Source: Sphingosinicella humi | GTDB lineage: Bacteria > Pseudomonadota > Alphaproteobacteria > Sphingomonadales > Sphingomonadaceae | Direction: 5' to 3' | DNA: 64,000 bases | NCBI RefSeq assembly: GCF_003129465.1 | Contig: NZ_QFFF01000001.1 | Coordinates: forward strand, 1,039,501-1,103,500 | In this document: in pieces, positions 42,109 to 51,404 of the stretch | How the letters are laid out: each line of letters begins with the position of its first letter | Numbering within the stretch: position 1 is the first letter of the stretch | Notes under the pieces: generated by a model | What the model was told of the DNA's origin: nothing | The model's input: only the letters and a program-made list of their open reading frames with translations | The model's database searches: none | Position numbers and translations under genes: made by a program

Positions 42109-45100
42109 GTCGGGCCGAAGCCCCCGCCGCCCGGCGTTTCGATCACAAACATGTCGCCGGCTTCCATTTCCGCTGAAGCCGTGGCGGTGAGTTCCTCCAC
42201 GGCGCCGTCGCTCCGTACCACCCGGTTGATGCCCGCTTTCGCCGGACCGCCGCCCGCCAGCCCCGCCGGCGGCACCCGGCGGCGGTTGGACAGGATATTG
42301 GCCCGCATCGACTCCAGGAAGCGGAGGTGGCGCTCGACCCCATTGCCGCCGCGATGCCGACCTTCCCCGCCCGAGCCGCGTCGGATGGCGAAACGCTCCA
42401 GCAGGACGGGATAGCGGGTCTCCAATATCTCCGGATCGGTGAGGCGGCTGTTGGTCATGTGGGTCTGGACCGCGCTCGCCCCATCGAAGTCCGGCCCGGC
42501 CCCGGCGCCGCCAGCGATGGTTTCATAATATTGATGGCGATCGTTGCCGAAAGTGAAGTTGTTCATCGTGCCCTGGCTTGGCGCCAGCGCGCCGCAGGCG
42601 GCGAAGAGCGTGTCGGTGATCACCTGGCTCGTCTCGACGTTCCCCGCCACCACGGCGGCAGGATAATGCGGATTGAGCATGGAGCCTTCCGGCACCTTGA
42701 GCGTGATCGGCCGAAGGCAGCCGTCGTTCATCGGGATGACGTCGTCGACCAGGGTGCGGAAGACGTAGAGCGTCGCCGCGCGGCAGATCGAATAGGGTGC
42801 GTTGAAATTATTGGGCTGCTGGTCGCTGGTGCCTGAGAAGTCGATGACGGCGGAGCGGCTAGCGCGATCGACCGAGATAGTGGCCTGGACCACCGCGCCA
42901 TTGTCCATCTCATAGGCGAAATGGCCGTCCTTCAGGCCATCGATCAGGCGACGCACCGCCTCTTCGGCGTTGGCCATGACATGGCCCATATAGGCATCGA
43001 TCACCTCGCGCCCATATTCGGCGGCGACGCGGCGAAGCTCGGCCGCGCCCCGCGCGCAGGCGGCGATCTGGGCCTTGAGGTCCGAGATGTTGCGATCGGG
43101 CTTGCGCGCCGGCCATTCGCCGGAGGCCAGCAGCGCCCGCATCTCCGCCTCGCGGAAGTGGCCGGCGTCGACCAGCAGCTGATTGTCGATCAGGACACCT
43201 TCCTCATGCACGGTGCGGCTGTCCGGCGGCATCGAGCCCGGGGCGATGCCGCCGATGTCGGCATGATGGCCGCGCGCCGCGACATACCAGGCCGGATCAT
43301 CGTCCCCATCGACGAAGACCGGCATGATGACCGTGATGTCTGGCAGATGCGTGCCGCCGCGGTAGGGCGCGTTCAGCGCGTAAACGTCGCCCGGCTTCAT
43401 GCCGCGTCCGTCGAGCGCGTTCCCGCGCGCCTCGATGATGGTGCGGATGCTGTCGCCCATCGAGCCAAGGTGCACCGGTATATGCGGTGCGTTGGCGATA
43501 AGGCTGCCCCCCCTGTCGAAGACGGCGCAGGAGAAATCGAGCCGCTCCTTGATATTGACGGAAGATGCCGTGTTCTGGAGGGCGACGCCCATTTCCTCGG
43601 CGATCGCCATGAAAAGATTGTTGAAGATCTCCAGCATCACCGGGTCGACCTGTGTTCCAATGGCGAATGCTTCCTCACGCGCTTCGGCGCGGGTGAGGAT
43701 GAGATTGCCGAACCCGTCCACCTCGGCCTGCCAACCGGGCTCGAGCACGGTCGTGGAGGACGGATCGACGATGATGGCGGGACCGGGGATGAGAGTGCCG
43801 CACTCCAATCCGTCCCGCTCGATGACTCCATTCGTCCCGAGCGAAGTCGAGGGGCGTTGGTGCGGGCGCGCCTCGACTTCGCTCGGCACGAACGGCTTCT
43901 CGGAAGCGGCCCGGCCGATCGCCTCCACAATGGCGGTTTCGATGACCACCGGAGTCTCCTCGGCGACGAAGCCGAAGCGGGCGCGGTGGAGGGCTTCGAA
44001 TTCGGAGCGCATGCGCTGCGGCTCGGAGACCTCGACCTCCAGCGTGCTGTCGCTGCCGTCGTAGCGTAGGGCGGCGCGGCGCTGCACCTCGATGGCGCCC
44101 TCATCGACGCCTTGAGCGAGGAGCGCGGCTCTTCCGTCCTCAGCCAATTCGTCCAGAAGCGGCCCCAGCGTCTCCGCCTCTTCCAGCCTCCGCCCGAAGG
44201 TGCGCTGCCTCAGCTCGGTCATGTCGGCGAGGCCCATGCCATAGGCTGAAAGGACCCCTGCCAGCGGGTGGATCATGACCCGGCCCATGCCGAGCGCATC
44301 GGCCACCAGGCAGGCGTGCTGGCCGCCGGCGCCACCGAAACAGGCCAGCGTGTAGCGCGTGACATCGTGGCCGCGGGCGATGGAGATCTGCTTGATGGCA
44401 TTGGCCATGTTGTCGACCGCGATGCGGACGAAACCTTGAGCGATCTCCTGCGGCGAAAGGCGATTGCCGGTGGCAGCCTTGACCTCCTTCGCGAGAGCCT
44501 CGAATTTTCGCTCCACAACGTCCCCGTCGATCGGCTGATCGGCGTTCGGCCCGAAGGTGGCGGGGAAATGTTCGGGGCGGATCTTGCCCAGCATGACGTT
44601 GCAGTCGGTGATGGTGAGCGGACCGCCGCGTCGATAACAGGCCGGACCCGGCACGGCCCCGGCCGAATCCGGTCCGACCCGAAGACGAGCGCCATCAAAG
44701 CTGCAGATCGACCCACCGCCGGCCGCGACCGTATGGATCTCCAGCATCGGCGCGCGGACGCGGACTCCCGCGACCATCTTCTCCGTGCTGCGCTCATAAG
44801 CGCCGGCGAAGTGGGAGACGTCGGTCGAGGTGCCGCCCATGTCGAAGCCGATGATACGGTGGAATCCTGCCTCGGCCGCTGTCCGCGCCATGCCGACGAT
44901 CCCGCCGGCGGGACCGGAGAGAATCGCGTCCTTGCCCTGGAAGGCGGCGGCGTCGGTGAGGCCACCGCTCGACTGCATGAAGAAGAGCCGTCCGCCATCA
45001 TCGTTCGACTCTGTGCCTGCCAAAGCCGTCACGACCCGGTCGACATAGCGGCGAAGCACGGGCGAGAGATAGGCATCGACCACGCTCGTGTCGCCGCGTC

Positions 45101-45707
45101 CGACGAGCTTGATCAGCGGTCCCACACGATGGCTGGCAGAAATCTGCGTGAAGCCGATTTCGCGCGCCATTTCGGCGAGCGCTGCCTCATGCGCCGTCCA
45201 GCGCCAGCCGTGCATGAGGACAATGGCGATGGCGCGATATCCCTGCGCGAATGCCGCCTGCAAATCCGCCTGCGCCCTCGCCTCGTCGAGCGGCCGGAGG
45301 ACCTCGCCGGCGGCGGTCACCCGCTCGTCCGCCTCCACCACATGGCTATAGAGCGGCTCGGGCAGGACGATGTTGCGGGCGAAGATATGAGGGCGCGATT
45401 GGTATCCGATCCTCAACGCGTCGCCAAAGCCTCGGGTGATCGCCAGCACTACCGGCTCGCCCTTGCGCTCCAGCAGCGCGTTGGTGGCGACCGTGGTGCC
45501 CATCTTCACGGCGCGGATGGACGCGCCAGAAAAGCCTGGGCCATGCTCCCCCAGCAGCGCCCGGATACCGGCGACGGCGGCGTCCTCATATTGCTCAGGA
45601 TTGTCGGAGAGCAGCTTCAAGGTGACGAGCGCGCCGTCCGGCCGCCGGGCGACGACATCGGTGAAGGTGCCGCCCCGATCGATCCAGAATTCCCAATCGC
45701 GAGTCAT
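42105..45707 (-). CDS. 5-oxoprolinase / hydantoinase A-B fused protein
   Basis: ATP-dependent amide-opening enzyme of the hydantoinase/5-oxoprolinase family, 1200 aa, with A and B parts fused as in OPLAH/DUR-type 5-oxoprolinases. HyuA N-domain: [20 protein letters not shown] and [20 protein letters not shown]. HyuA core: [40 protein letters not shown]. HyuB part from about residue 690: [80 protein letters not shown], ending [12 protein letters not shown]. Around the A/B junction a family-B repeat is translated in frame ([20 protein letters not shown]). The starting ATG is 45707. It heads a coupled run with DUF969/DUF979/DUF2891. Confidence 0.93.
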   Translation of the reverse strand: MTRDWEFWIDRGGTFTDVVARRPDGALVTLKLLSDNPEQYEDAAVAGIRALLGEHGPGFSGASIRAVKMGTTVATNALLERKGEPVVLAITRGFGDALRIGYQSRPHIFARNIVLPEPLYSHVVEADERVTAAGEVLRPLDEARAQADLQAAFAQGYRAIAIVLMHGWRWTAHEAALAEMAREIGFTQISASHRVGPLIKLVGRGDTSVVDAYLSPVLRRYVDRVVTALAGTESNDDGGRLFFMQSSGGLTDAAAFQGKDAILSGPAGGIVGMARTAAEAGFHRIIGFDMGGTSTDVSHFAGAYERSTEKMVAGVRVRAPMLEIHTVAAGGGSICSFDGARLRVGPDSAGAVPGPACYRRGGPLTITDCNVMLGKIRPEHFPATFGPNADQPIDGDVVERKFEALAKEVKAATGNRLSPQEIAQGFVRIAVDNMANAIKQISIARGHDVTRYTLACFGGAGGQHACLVADALGMGRVMIHPLAGVLSAYGMGLADMTELRQRTFGRRLEEAETLGPLLDELAEDGRAALLAQGVDEGAIEVQRRAALRYDGSDSTLEVEVSEPQRMRSEFEALHRARFGFVAEETPVVIETAIVEAIGRAASEKPFVPSEVEARPHQRPSTSLGTNGVIERDGLECGTLIPGPAIIVDPSSTTVLEPGWQAEVDGFGNLILTRAEAREEAFAIGTQVDPVMLEIFNNLFMAIAEEMGVALQNTASSVNIKERLDFSCAVFDRGGSLIANAPHIPVHLGSMGDSIRTIIEARGNALDGRGMKPGDVYALNAPYRGGTHLPDITVIMPVFVDGDDDPAWYVAARGHHADIGGIAPGSMPPDSRTVHEEGVLIDNQLLVDAGHFREAEMRALLASGEWPARKPDRNISDLKAQIAACARGAAELRRVAAEYGREVIDAYMGHVMANAEEAVRRLIDGLKDGHFAYEMDNGAVVQATISVDRASRSAVIDFSGTSDQQPNNFNAPYSICRAATLYVFRTLVDDVIPMNDGCLRPITLKVPEGSMLNPHYPAAVVAGNVETSQVITDTLFAACGALAPSQGTMNNFTFGNDRHQYYETIAGGAGAGPDFDGASAVQTHMTNSRLTDPEILETRYPVLLERFAIRRGSGGEGRHRGGNGVERHLRFLESMRANILSNRRRVPPAGLAGGGPAKAGINRVVRSDGAVEELTATASAEMEAGDMFVIETPGGGGFGPT
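43831..43892. repeat. REP-like inverted repeat, family B copy 3 (inside 5-oxoprolinase)
   Basis: 22-bp arms TTCGTCCCGAGCGAAGTCGA(GG) (43831-43852) and CCTCGACTTCGCTCGGCACG(AA) (43871-43892) pair with one mismatch. The element lies wholly in coding sequence without breaking the frame. Confidence 0.88.
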
Positions 45708-45717
45708 GAGGCACCGT

Positions 45718-45790
45718 CATTGCGAGGAGCGGGGCGGCGAAGCAATCCTGCATCCATCCATAGCACCGGAGTGCTTCGCTCCGCTCGCAT
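45718..45790. repeat. Degenerate REP-like repeat, family A copy 3
   Basis: Begins CATTGCGAGGAGCGG and contains GCGAAGCAATCCTG and GCTTCGCTCCGCTCGCA; the inner arm is altered relative to the copies at 11021 and 15953. It sits in the 97-bp gap between the amidohydrolase and the 5-oxoprolinase gene. Confidence 0.6.
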
Positions 45791-45804
45791 TAACGGTGCA
45801 AGGA

Positions 45805-47109
45805 TCAATTCTCGTCCTTGTGGACCTTGCCGCCCTTCATCACGAAATCGACGTCCTTCAGCTCCGTCACGTCCTGGAGCGGATTGCCGGAGACGGCGAT
45901 GATGTCCGCCGCCTTGCCGGCCTCCAACGTGCCGATTTCATTGGCGAGGCCGAGGAGGTCGGCGGCGTTGACCGTCGCGGCCTTGATGGCGGCGGTGGGG
46001 GTCATGCCGTGCTTCACCATCAGCTCGAACTCGTCCGCGTTGCGGCCATGCTTGGAGACGCCGGCGTCCGTGCCGAAGGCGATCTTCACGCCCGCCGGCA
46101 CGGCCTTTTGGAGCGACTTGCCGGTGATGCCGATGCGCCAGTCGATCTTCTTCCTGACTTCGGGCGGATAGGCGTCGGGGTTGGCGGCGATGCGCTCCAG
46201 ATAGCCGTTCACCGTCGACAGGGTCGGGACGTAATAGGCGCCCGTCTTCTTGAAAAGCGCGATCCCTTCGTCGTCGAGGAGCGTGCCATGCTCGATCGAA
46301 TCGACGCCAGCCTCCAGCGCCAGGACGATGCCGTCGGCGCCATGCGCGTGGACGGCGACCTTCTTGCCGTAGAGATGGGCGGTGTCGACGATCGCCTTCA
46401 CCTCGTCGTCGAACATCTGCGCGCCGAGCCCGGCGCCGATGCGGCTGTTGACGCCGCCGGTGGTGGCGATCTTGATGACGTCCGCGCCGCGCCCGATCTG
46501 CCGGCGCACCGCCTTGCGGCAATCGTCGGCGCCGTCGCAGAGATTCTCGTGGGGGATGGCATCGTGAAGCTCCTCGCGGATGCCGAGGCGGGAATCCATG
46601 TGGCCCGACGTCGTCGAGATGGAGGAGGCCGCATCGACGATGCGCGGCCCGGTCGCCCAGCCGCGGGCGATGGCGTCGCGAAGCGCCAGGGTCGCGCCCT
46701 CGTCGCCGAGATTGCGGACGGTGGTGAAGCCCGCCTGGAGCGTCTTCTGCGCGTTCCACAGCGTCTCGTAGGCCGCCATCTGCTCGCTCTCGGTGAAGCT
46801 CGCGACCAGCCCCTCCTGACCGGCGCGGTCGGAGGAGAGGTGAACGTGGCTGTCGATCAGCCCCGGCAGAACGAAGCTGTCGGACAAGTCGATCAGCCTG
46901 GCGCCGGCCGAGGGTTGGATGAAACCGTCCTGTACGGAGACGATGCGGCCATCGCGAACGAGGATCGTGGCGTTTTGCCGCGGCTCCTGTCCCGGCCGGT
47001 CGAGCAGGGTGCCGGCGTGGATGAAGACGTCGCCTCCCGTTGGGGGCGTTTGGGCGAGCGCCGTAGTGGCGAGGGCGGCGGAGAGAAGGGCGGCGAAGAC
47101 AAGGCGCAT
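45805..47109 (-). CDS. Secreted amidohydrolase family protein
   Basis: Exported metal-dependent amidohydrolase of 434 aa. A signal peptide (MRLVFAALLSAALATTALAQ) precedes the barrel. Metal ligands: HxH in GLIDSHVHLSSDRAGQEGLV, the probable carbamylated Lys in GADVIKIATTGGVNSRIG, His in KKVAVHAHGADGIVLAL and DSIEHGTLLDDEG, and the Asp in IAFGTDAGVSKHGRNADEFE. This set resembles imidazolonepropionase-like and Xaa-Pro dipeptidase-like secreted members that cut N-acyl or proline-type peptide bonds. It lies 97 bp upstream of the 5-oxoprolinase gene on the same strand and could release substrate in the periplasm. That link is inferred. Confidence 0.9.
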   Translation of the reverse strand: MRLVFAALLSAALATTALAQTPPTGGDVFIHAGTLLDRPGQEPRQNATILVRDGRIVSVQDGFIQPSAGARLIDLSDSFVLPGLIDSHVHLSSDRAGQEGLVASFTESEQMAAYETLWNAQKTLQAGFTTVRNLGDEGATLALRDAIARGWATGPRIVDAASSISTTSGHMDSRLGIREELHDAIPHENLCDGADDCRKAVRRQIGRGADVIKIATTGGVNSRIGAGLGAQMFDDEVKAIVDTAHLYGKKVAVHAHGADGIVLALEAGVDSIEHGTLLDDEGIALFKKTGAYYVPTLSTVNGYLERIAANPDAYPPEVRKKIDWRIGITGKSLQKAVPAGVKIAFGTDAGVSKHGRNADEFELMVKHGMTPTAAIKAATVNAADLLGLANEIGTLEAGKAADIIAVSGNPLQDVTELKDVDFVMKGGKVHKDEN

Positions 47110-47189
47110 AGGAGTCCCCCGGAAATGAGCGGCGCACTAAAGCGCAATCGAGGGACGGATGCTAGATTGCGGTTTCTACTTAGACAGCG

Positions 47190-50100
47190 TCAATATTCCT
47201 TCCGGTAGCGGATGCTGGCGCTGGTGCCGGCGAAGGAGCCCGCCTGCGAAAGGAGGCTGAGGCTTCTCGACAGGGCGATTTCGAGCTGGGTGGCGGTGAA
47301 GCCGCGGGCGTCCGTGATGACCTCCAGGTAAATGTCGTCGCCGAGATAGAAGCCCGCCGAGAGGGCGGTGCCCCGACCGGTCGCCTCGTCGGCGCCGAGA
47401 ATGCGGAGGCGGCTGAGACCGGTCGCGGAGCGGAGCTGGCCGAGCGGGTTGAGCCCGCCCCCGCCGCCGCGCAGCGAATTGAGGGAGGCGGCGAGCTGGA
47501 CGGCCTCGAGCGCCGACAGTTCCGTCACCGAGCCGCCGAACAGCAGCCGCGCCATGATCTCATCCTGCGGCAGAGCGGGCGAGGAGCTGAACACGATCTG
47601 CGGGTCGCTGGAGCGGCCGCTGACGTTGATGGTGACGGTGATGTCCTCGACGTCGCCGCTGGCCGTGATGGCGACCCGTGGATCGATCGGGTCGCTGCCG
47701 GTGAAGGTGATATCGCCGTTGGTGAGCTCGAACCGCGTGCCGGCGAAGCTGTAGGTGCCGCGTATCACCTCAGCCGTGCCGGTGACGATCGGATGCGACG
47801 AGGTGCCGCCGATGCGGAGGTCGGTCGACCATTCCGACTCCAGGCCCATGCCGGAAACGAACACCTCGTTATTGGCACGAACTCGAAGATCGAGATTCCA
47901 GATGCTGGGCACGGTGGGCCGCTGGTTGACCTCGTCGGGCCGGGGCAGCGGCTCGCCCCGCTTATGCACGCCCTCCAGCTCCGCGATCTGGGCGGCACCC
48001 TGGCGGATGATCTGGTAGCGCACTTCGGGCAGCTGCAGGTCGCCGCTGATGAGGGCGGGCCGGCCCGGGCCGTTGGTGATCGCGACGTCGCCCGTGACGG
48101 TGGCGCCGATGGCATCGCTCCGCGCGAGCTGCGCGCGATTGAAGACCAGGCGCACGTCGATCGGGAAGCCGGCGGCGGACGAAAGATCGACGCTGCCCCG
48201 GCCGGTGACGGTACCGCTGCCGGCGCGGCCGCTGAGCTCGCTGATCTCGAAGCGGGAGCCGGTGAAGCGGCCGTGCAGCGCCATATTGGTGATGCGCGTG
48301 CCGTATGTTTCGTCGACCAGGGTCAGGTTGTTCGCGTGGACGACGCCGTTGAACTGCGGGTCCTGGACCCGGCCGCTGAAATCGGCGGCGATTCCGATCG
48401 GGCCGGAAAGCTGCTGGTCGGCGATGCCGGTCAGGGACCAGAGCACGTCGGCGGGGCCGTTGTAGCGAACGCCGCCTGACAGCGGCGAGGCGAGCAGCCG
48501 CGTCATCCAGCTTCCGGCTCCGGGCGCGAGCGGCTGGAGCCGTGCCTGGGCGCGGCCGATAATGCCGCCGTTCCGGCGGAACACCGCACCGGCCGAGCCC
48601 CCCTCCGGCCGGAGCTGGCCGGCGAAAGCGATGTCCACCGCCTCGGACAGGGTCGCGACGCCGGTGCGGGTAAAGTCGTCGATCCGAAGGCGAGCATCGG
48701 CCCTCGGGAAGGAGGCGCCGGAGGGCTGCGAGAAGTCGAGGCTGCCGGTCATCCGGCCGCCGAGGCCGAGATCGGGCACGAAGGCGTTGACCAGCGACAG
48801 GTCGAGATCGTTCATCCGCGACTGGATGACCAGCCCGTCGCCGAAGCGGCCGGCGAGGCGGATGCCGCCCTGCGGGAAGACGATGGTGGTCGGCGCCAGC
48901 ACCCAGTCGTTGCCGACCTTCCTCACATCGGCCGGCTGGGCGAAGCGGAAGTCGACCCGGTTGATCGTACCTTTGGCGGCGGCGCGGACATGGTCGGGCG
49001 CCAGCGCGACATTGGCGCCGACCCGCCACGGCACGCCCGTGCTGCCATTTGCAACGAGCTGCGCCTGGCCGCGTCCGTCGCGATAGTTGATCCTGGCCCG
49101 CGCCGTCTCGATCGCCATTTCGCCTCGGCGGACGCCGGCCAGCTGAACATCGCCGACGATCGAGGGCGCGTTCGGGTAGAGGATCGCCGTCGCCTCGATG
49201 ATTCCGCGCTGGACGAGGATCGGCGTCTCGCCGGGGATTTGGGCGCCGTTGGCACGAGCGGAAATGTCGGCGCGCTGATATTGGCCGGCGGCGGCGAGGC
49301 GGACGGTGCCGTCAAGGCCCGAGCCGCTCAGGGCAAGCGTTCCGGCGAAAGGCCCGGCGCTGGTCTGCACGACCCGGCCCGTCAGCGTGATCCCGGCGAT
49401 GGTGAGGCGATGAACCTCGACGGTGAGCGGACCCGCGCGGGAGAGGATGGTGATGTCGGCGGTGAACGGCCCGTAATCGGAATCGCCGCGGGCGGTGATG
49501 CGATAGCCCTGCGGCGTCGAGCGCACATCCGCCTCGACATTGGCAAGGCCGATGCCGAAGCCCGGGCTCCTGGCGCGGAGTCGGATATTGGGCTGGTCGA
49601 TCGTGCCGCTGATCTCGACGGCGAGCGGCCCATAGGCCGTCGAGACCCCGGCCAGGCTGAAGTCGATGGCGCCGCTGGGCCGGTAGACGCCGCGGCCGGA
49701 CGTTATTCGAAGGTTGGGCGAATTCAGGCGGATGTCGTTGATGCGCACCGTGCCTTGCTCGTCCATGTCGATGGCGGCGGTGACGATCGCCTGGCCGCCG
49801 AGGAAATCGCGGGCCGAGGCATTGTCGATGCGGCGGGTGCGGATGGCGACGCGGCCGGTGATGCCGAAGCCTTCGCCCCGGCTCACCACGTCGAGGTCGC
49901 TGTCGATGTCGAGAAGCCCGATGCCCTCGATCAGATAATTGTTCACCCGCCCCTGGAGGCCGGCGCGATATTCGCCCTTCGCCAGATCGGCGACGATGAT
50001 GGCGGTGGCGTTGATCCGGTCGGAGCCGATGCGAAGATCATCGGAAAGGATGCGGGTGCCGGCGATGTTGAGCGTGCCCTCCAGCCGCACATTGGTGAGC

Positions 50101-51404
50101 AAGCCGCCCACCGCCTCATTGAGGCCCGTGATCCGCTGGACGGTGGCAGAGACGGGTATCGTGATGCGGTCGGTGTCGACGCGCGCCCGGCCCCTGGCGC
50201 GGAGTCCCTGCACCACCGTCTCGTCGAAACCCAGCGCGGCGGCGCGAAGATCATAGGCCACGACGGGCGTGGCAAAGGGCCCGTTCAGCACCATCGCCAG
50301 CTGGACATCGCGGCCGCTCAGATTGGGAGCGATCGCGCCGGGCCGGAGCAGCCGGGCAGCGACGCGCAGCCCCTGGAGCCGACTTTCGCCGAGATCCACC
50401 AGCCCTTCCGCGGCCACGGCGAGCGCCGAGGAGCGGAGGCGGAGGCGCGTGTCGGCTCGTCGCTCCGACAAGCTGGTTACAAGGTTCACCTGGACCAGCG
50501 GCGAGACGAGACGATGGAGCGGGCCTTCGGCCAGAACCAGGCCCGGCCGGGTCGGCCCGTCGATCTGGAAAGTGCCGTTCCGGCCGATAATGGCGAGGTT
50601 GGCCAGAGCCTCGCCGCCGAGCGTGGCGCGCGCGCGTCCGCTCCAATTCTCCCAATCGCCGCGTCCGTCGATCATGACGGCGAGCGGCCGGTCGAAGCCG
50701 GTGAGTCCCGCAACGAAGCCGCCGGCCCGCGCCTGAAGCCGCGCTTCGATGTCGAAGCGGTTGGCTTCGGGAACGGCATCAAGGCGGAGGACCAACCGGT
50801 CGCCGCCGGCCATTCCCGGCGCGCGCAGCGTCTCGGCATTGGCCGTGATCTGGGCGCGTCCATCCGCGATGTGCGCATTGCCGGCGAGGGTGACGAGGTG
50901 GCGCTGTCCCGTGACGGCGGGATCGATCAGCAGCCTTCCGACCTTGAGACGATCAATGTCTATGTCGATGTCGGGAAGGAGCGGCGCGTTGGGATCGCCG
51001 GGCCGAAGCTCCGGCAGGCGCATGAGTCGGGCCTCAGGGACCGTCAGCGACTGTATGTCGATATGATTGCGGAGATACGCGAAGGGGCTCCAGTCCAGCT
51101 CCACGATCGGCGCGATAAAGAAGGTCCCGCGGGGATCCCGCAAGGTGAGATCGTGGATGGTGAGCTCGCCATAGATGGAGCCTTCGATCCGGCCGATGTC
51201 TATATCGAGACCGGAGGCGGTCTCGAGCTTGTTGATCTGGTCGACGAGCATGCGGCGGCCCGGATCGGTGTTGATGCCGACCAGGGCCAGCGCGATCAGC
51301 AGCAGCAGGCCGGCGAGGACGATCCCGACCCATTTGGCGGCCGTGCGCCAAGGAAGACGGCGGGGCGAGGCCTCTTCGGCGGCCATGTCCGCCTCTTCCG
51401 CCAT
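47190..51404 (-). CDS. tamB: Translocation and assembly module subunit TamB
   Basis: Periplasm-spanning AsmA-like protein of 1404 aa that, with TamA, helps assemble outer-membrane proteins or move phospholipids. One N-terminal helix (WVGIVLAGLLLLIALALVGI) anchors it. The long body is repetitive beta-structure forming a hydrophobic groove (repeated patterns such as LTIHDLTLRDPRGTFFIAPI and VEISGTIDQPNIRLRARSPG). The C-terminal DUF490/TamB domain reads ITFTGSDPIDPRVAITASGD, VEDITVTINVSGRSSDPQIV, FSSSPALPQDEIMARLLFGG, FYLGDDIYLEV. The ATG overlaps the tamA stop by 1 bp. The N-terminal residues EEADMAAEEA are acidic. Confidence 0.93.
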   Translation of the reverse strand: MAEEADMAAEEASPRRLPWRTAAKWVGIVLAGLLLLIALALVGINTDPGRRMLVDQINKLETASGLDIDIGRIEGSIYGELTIHDLTLRDPRGTFFIAPIVELDWSPFAYLRNHIDIQSLTVPEARLMRLPELRPGDPNAPLLPDIDIDIDRLKVGRLLIDPAVTGQRHLVTLAGNAHIADGRAQITANAETLRAPGMAGGDRLVLRLDAVPEANRFDIEARLQARAGGFVAGLTGFDRPLAVMIDGRGDWENWSGRARATLGGEALANLAIIGRNGTFQIDGPTRPGLVLAEGPLHRLVSPLVQVNLVTSLSERRADTRLRLRSSALAVAAEGLVDLGESRLQGLRVAARLLRPGAIAPNLSGRDVQLAMVLNGPFATPVVAYDLRAAALGFDETVVQGLRARGRARVDTDRITIPVSATVQRITGLNEAVGGLLTNVRLEGTLNIAGTRILSDDLRIGSDRINATAIIVADLAKGEYRAGLQGRVNNYLIEGIGLLDIDSDLDVVSRGEGFGITGRVAIRTRRIDNASARDFLGGQAIVTAAIDMDEQGTVRINDIRLNSPNLRITSGRGVYRPSGAIDFSLAGVSTAYGPLAVEISGTIDQPNIRLRARSPGFGIGLANVEADVRSTPQGYRITARGDSDYGPFTADITILSRAGPLTVEVHRLTIAGITLTGRVVQTSAGPFAGTLALSGSGLDGTVRLAAAGQYQRADISARANGAQIPGETPILVQRGIIEATAILYPNAPSIVGDVQLAGVRRGEMAIETARARINYRDGRGQAQLVANGSTGVPWRVGANVALAPDHVRAAAKGTINRVDFRFAQPADVRKVGNDWVLAPTTIVFPQGGIRLAGRFGDGLVIQSRMNDLDLSLVNAFVPDLGLGGRMTGSLDFSQPSGASFPRADARLRIDDFTRTGVATLSEAVDIAFAGQLRPEGGSAGAVFRRNGGIIGRAQARLQPLAPGAGSWMTRLLASPLSGGVRYNGPADVLWSLTGIADQQLSGPIGIAADFSGRVQDPQFNGVVHANNLTLVDETYGTRITNMALHGRFTGSRFEISELSGRAGSGTVTGRGSVDLSSAAGFPIDVRLVFNRAQLARSDAIGATVTGDVAITNGPGRPALISGDLQLPEVRYQIIRQGAAQIAELEGVHKRGEPLPRPDEVNQRPTVPSIWNLDLRVRANNEVFVSGMGLESEWSTDLRIGGTSSHPIVTGTAEVIRGTYSFAGTRFELTNGDITFTGSDPIDPRVAITASGDVEDITVTINVSGRSSDPQIVFSSSPALPQDEIMARLLFGGSVTELSALEAVQLAASLNSLRGGGGGLNPLGQLRSATGLSRLRILGADEATGRGTALSAGFYLGDDIYLEVITDARGFTATQLEIALSRSLSLLSQAGSFAGTSASIRYRKEY

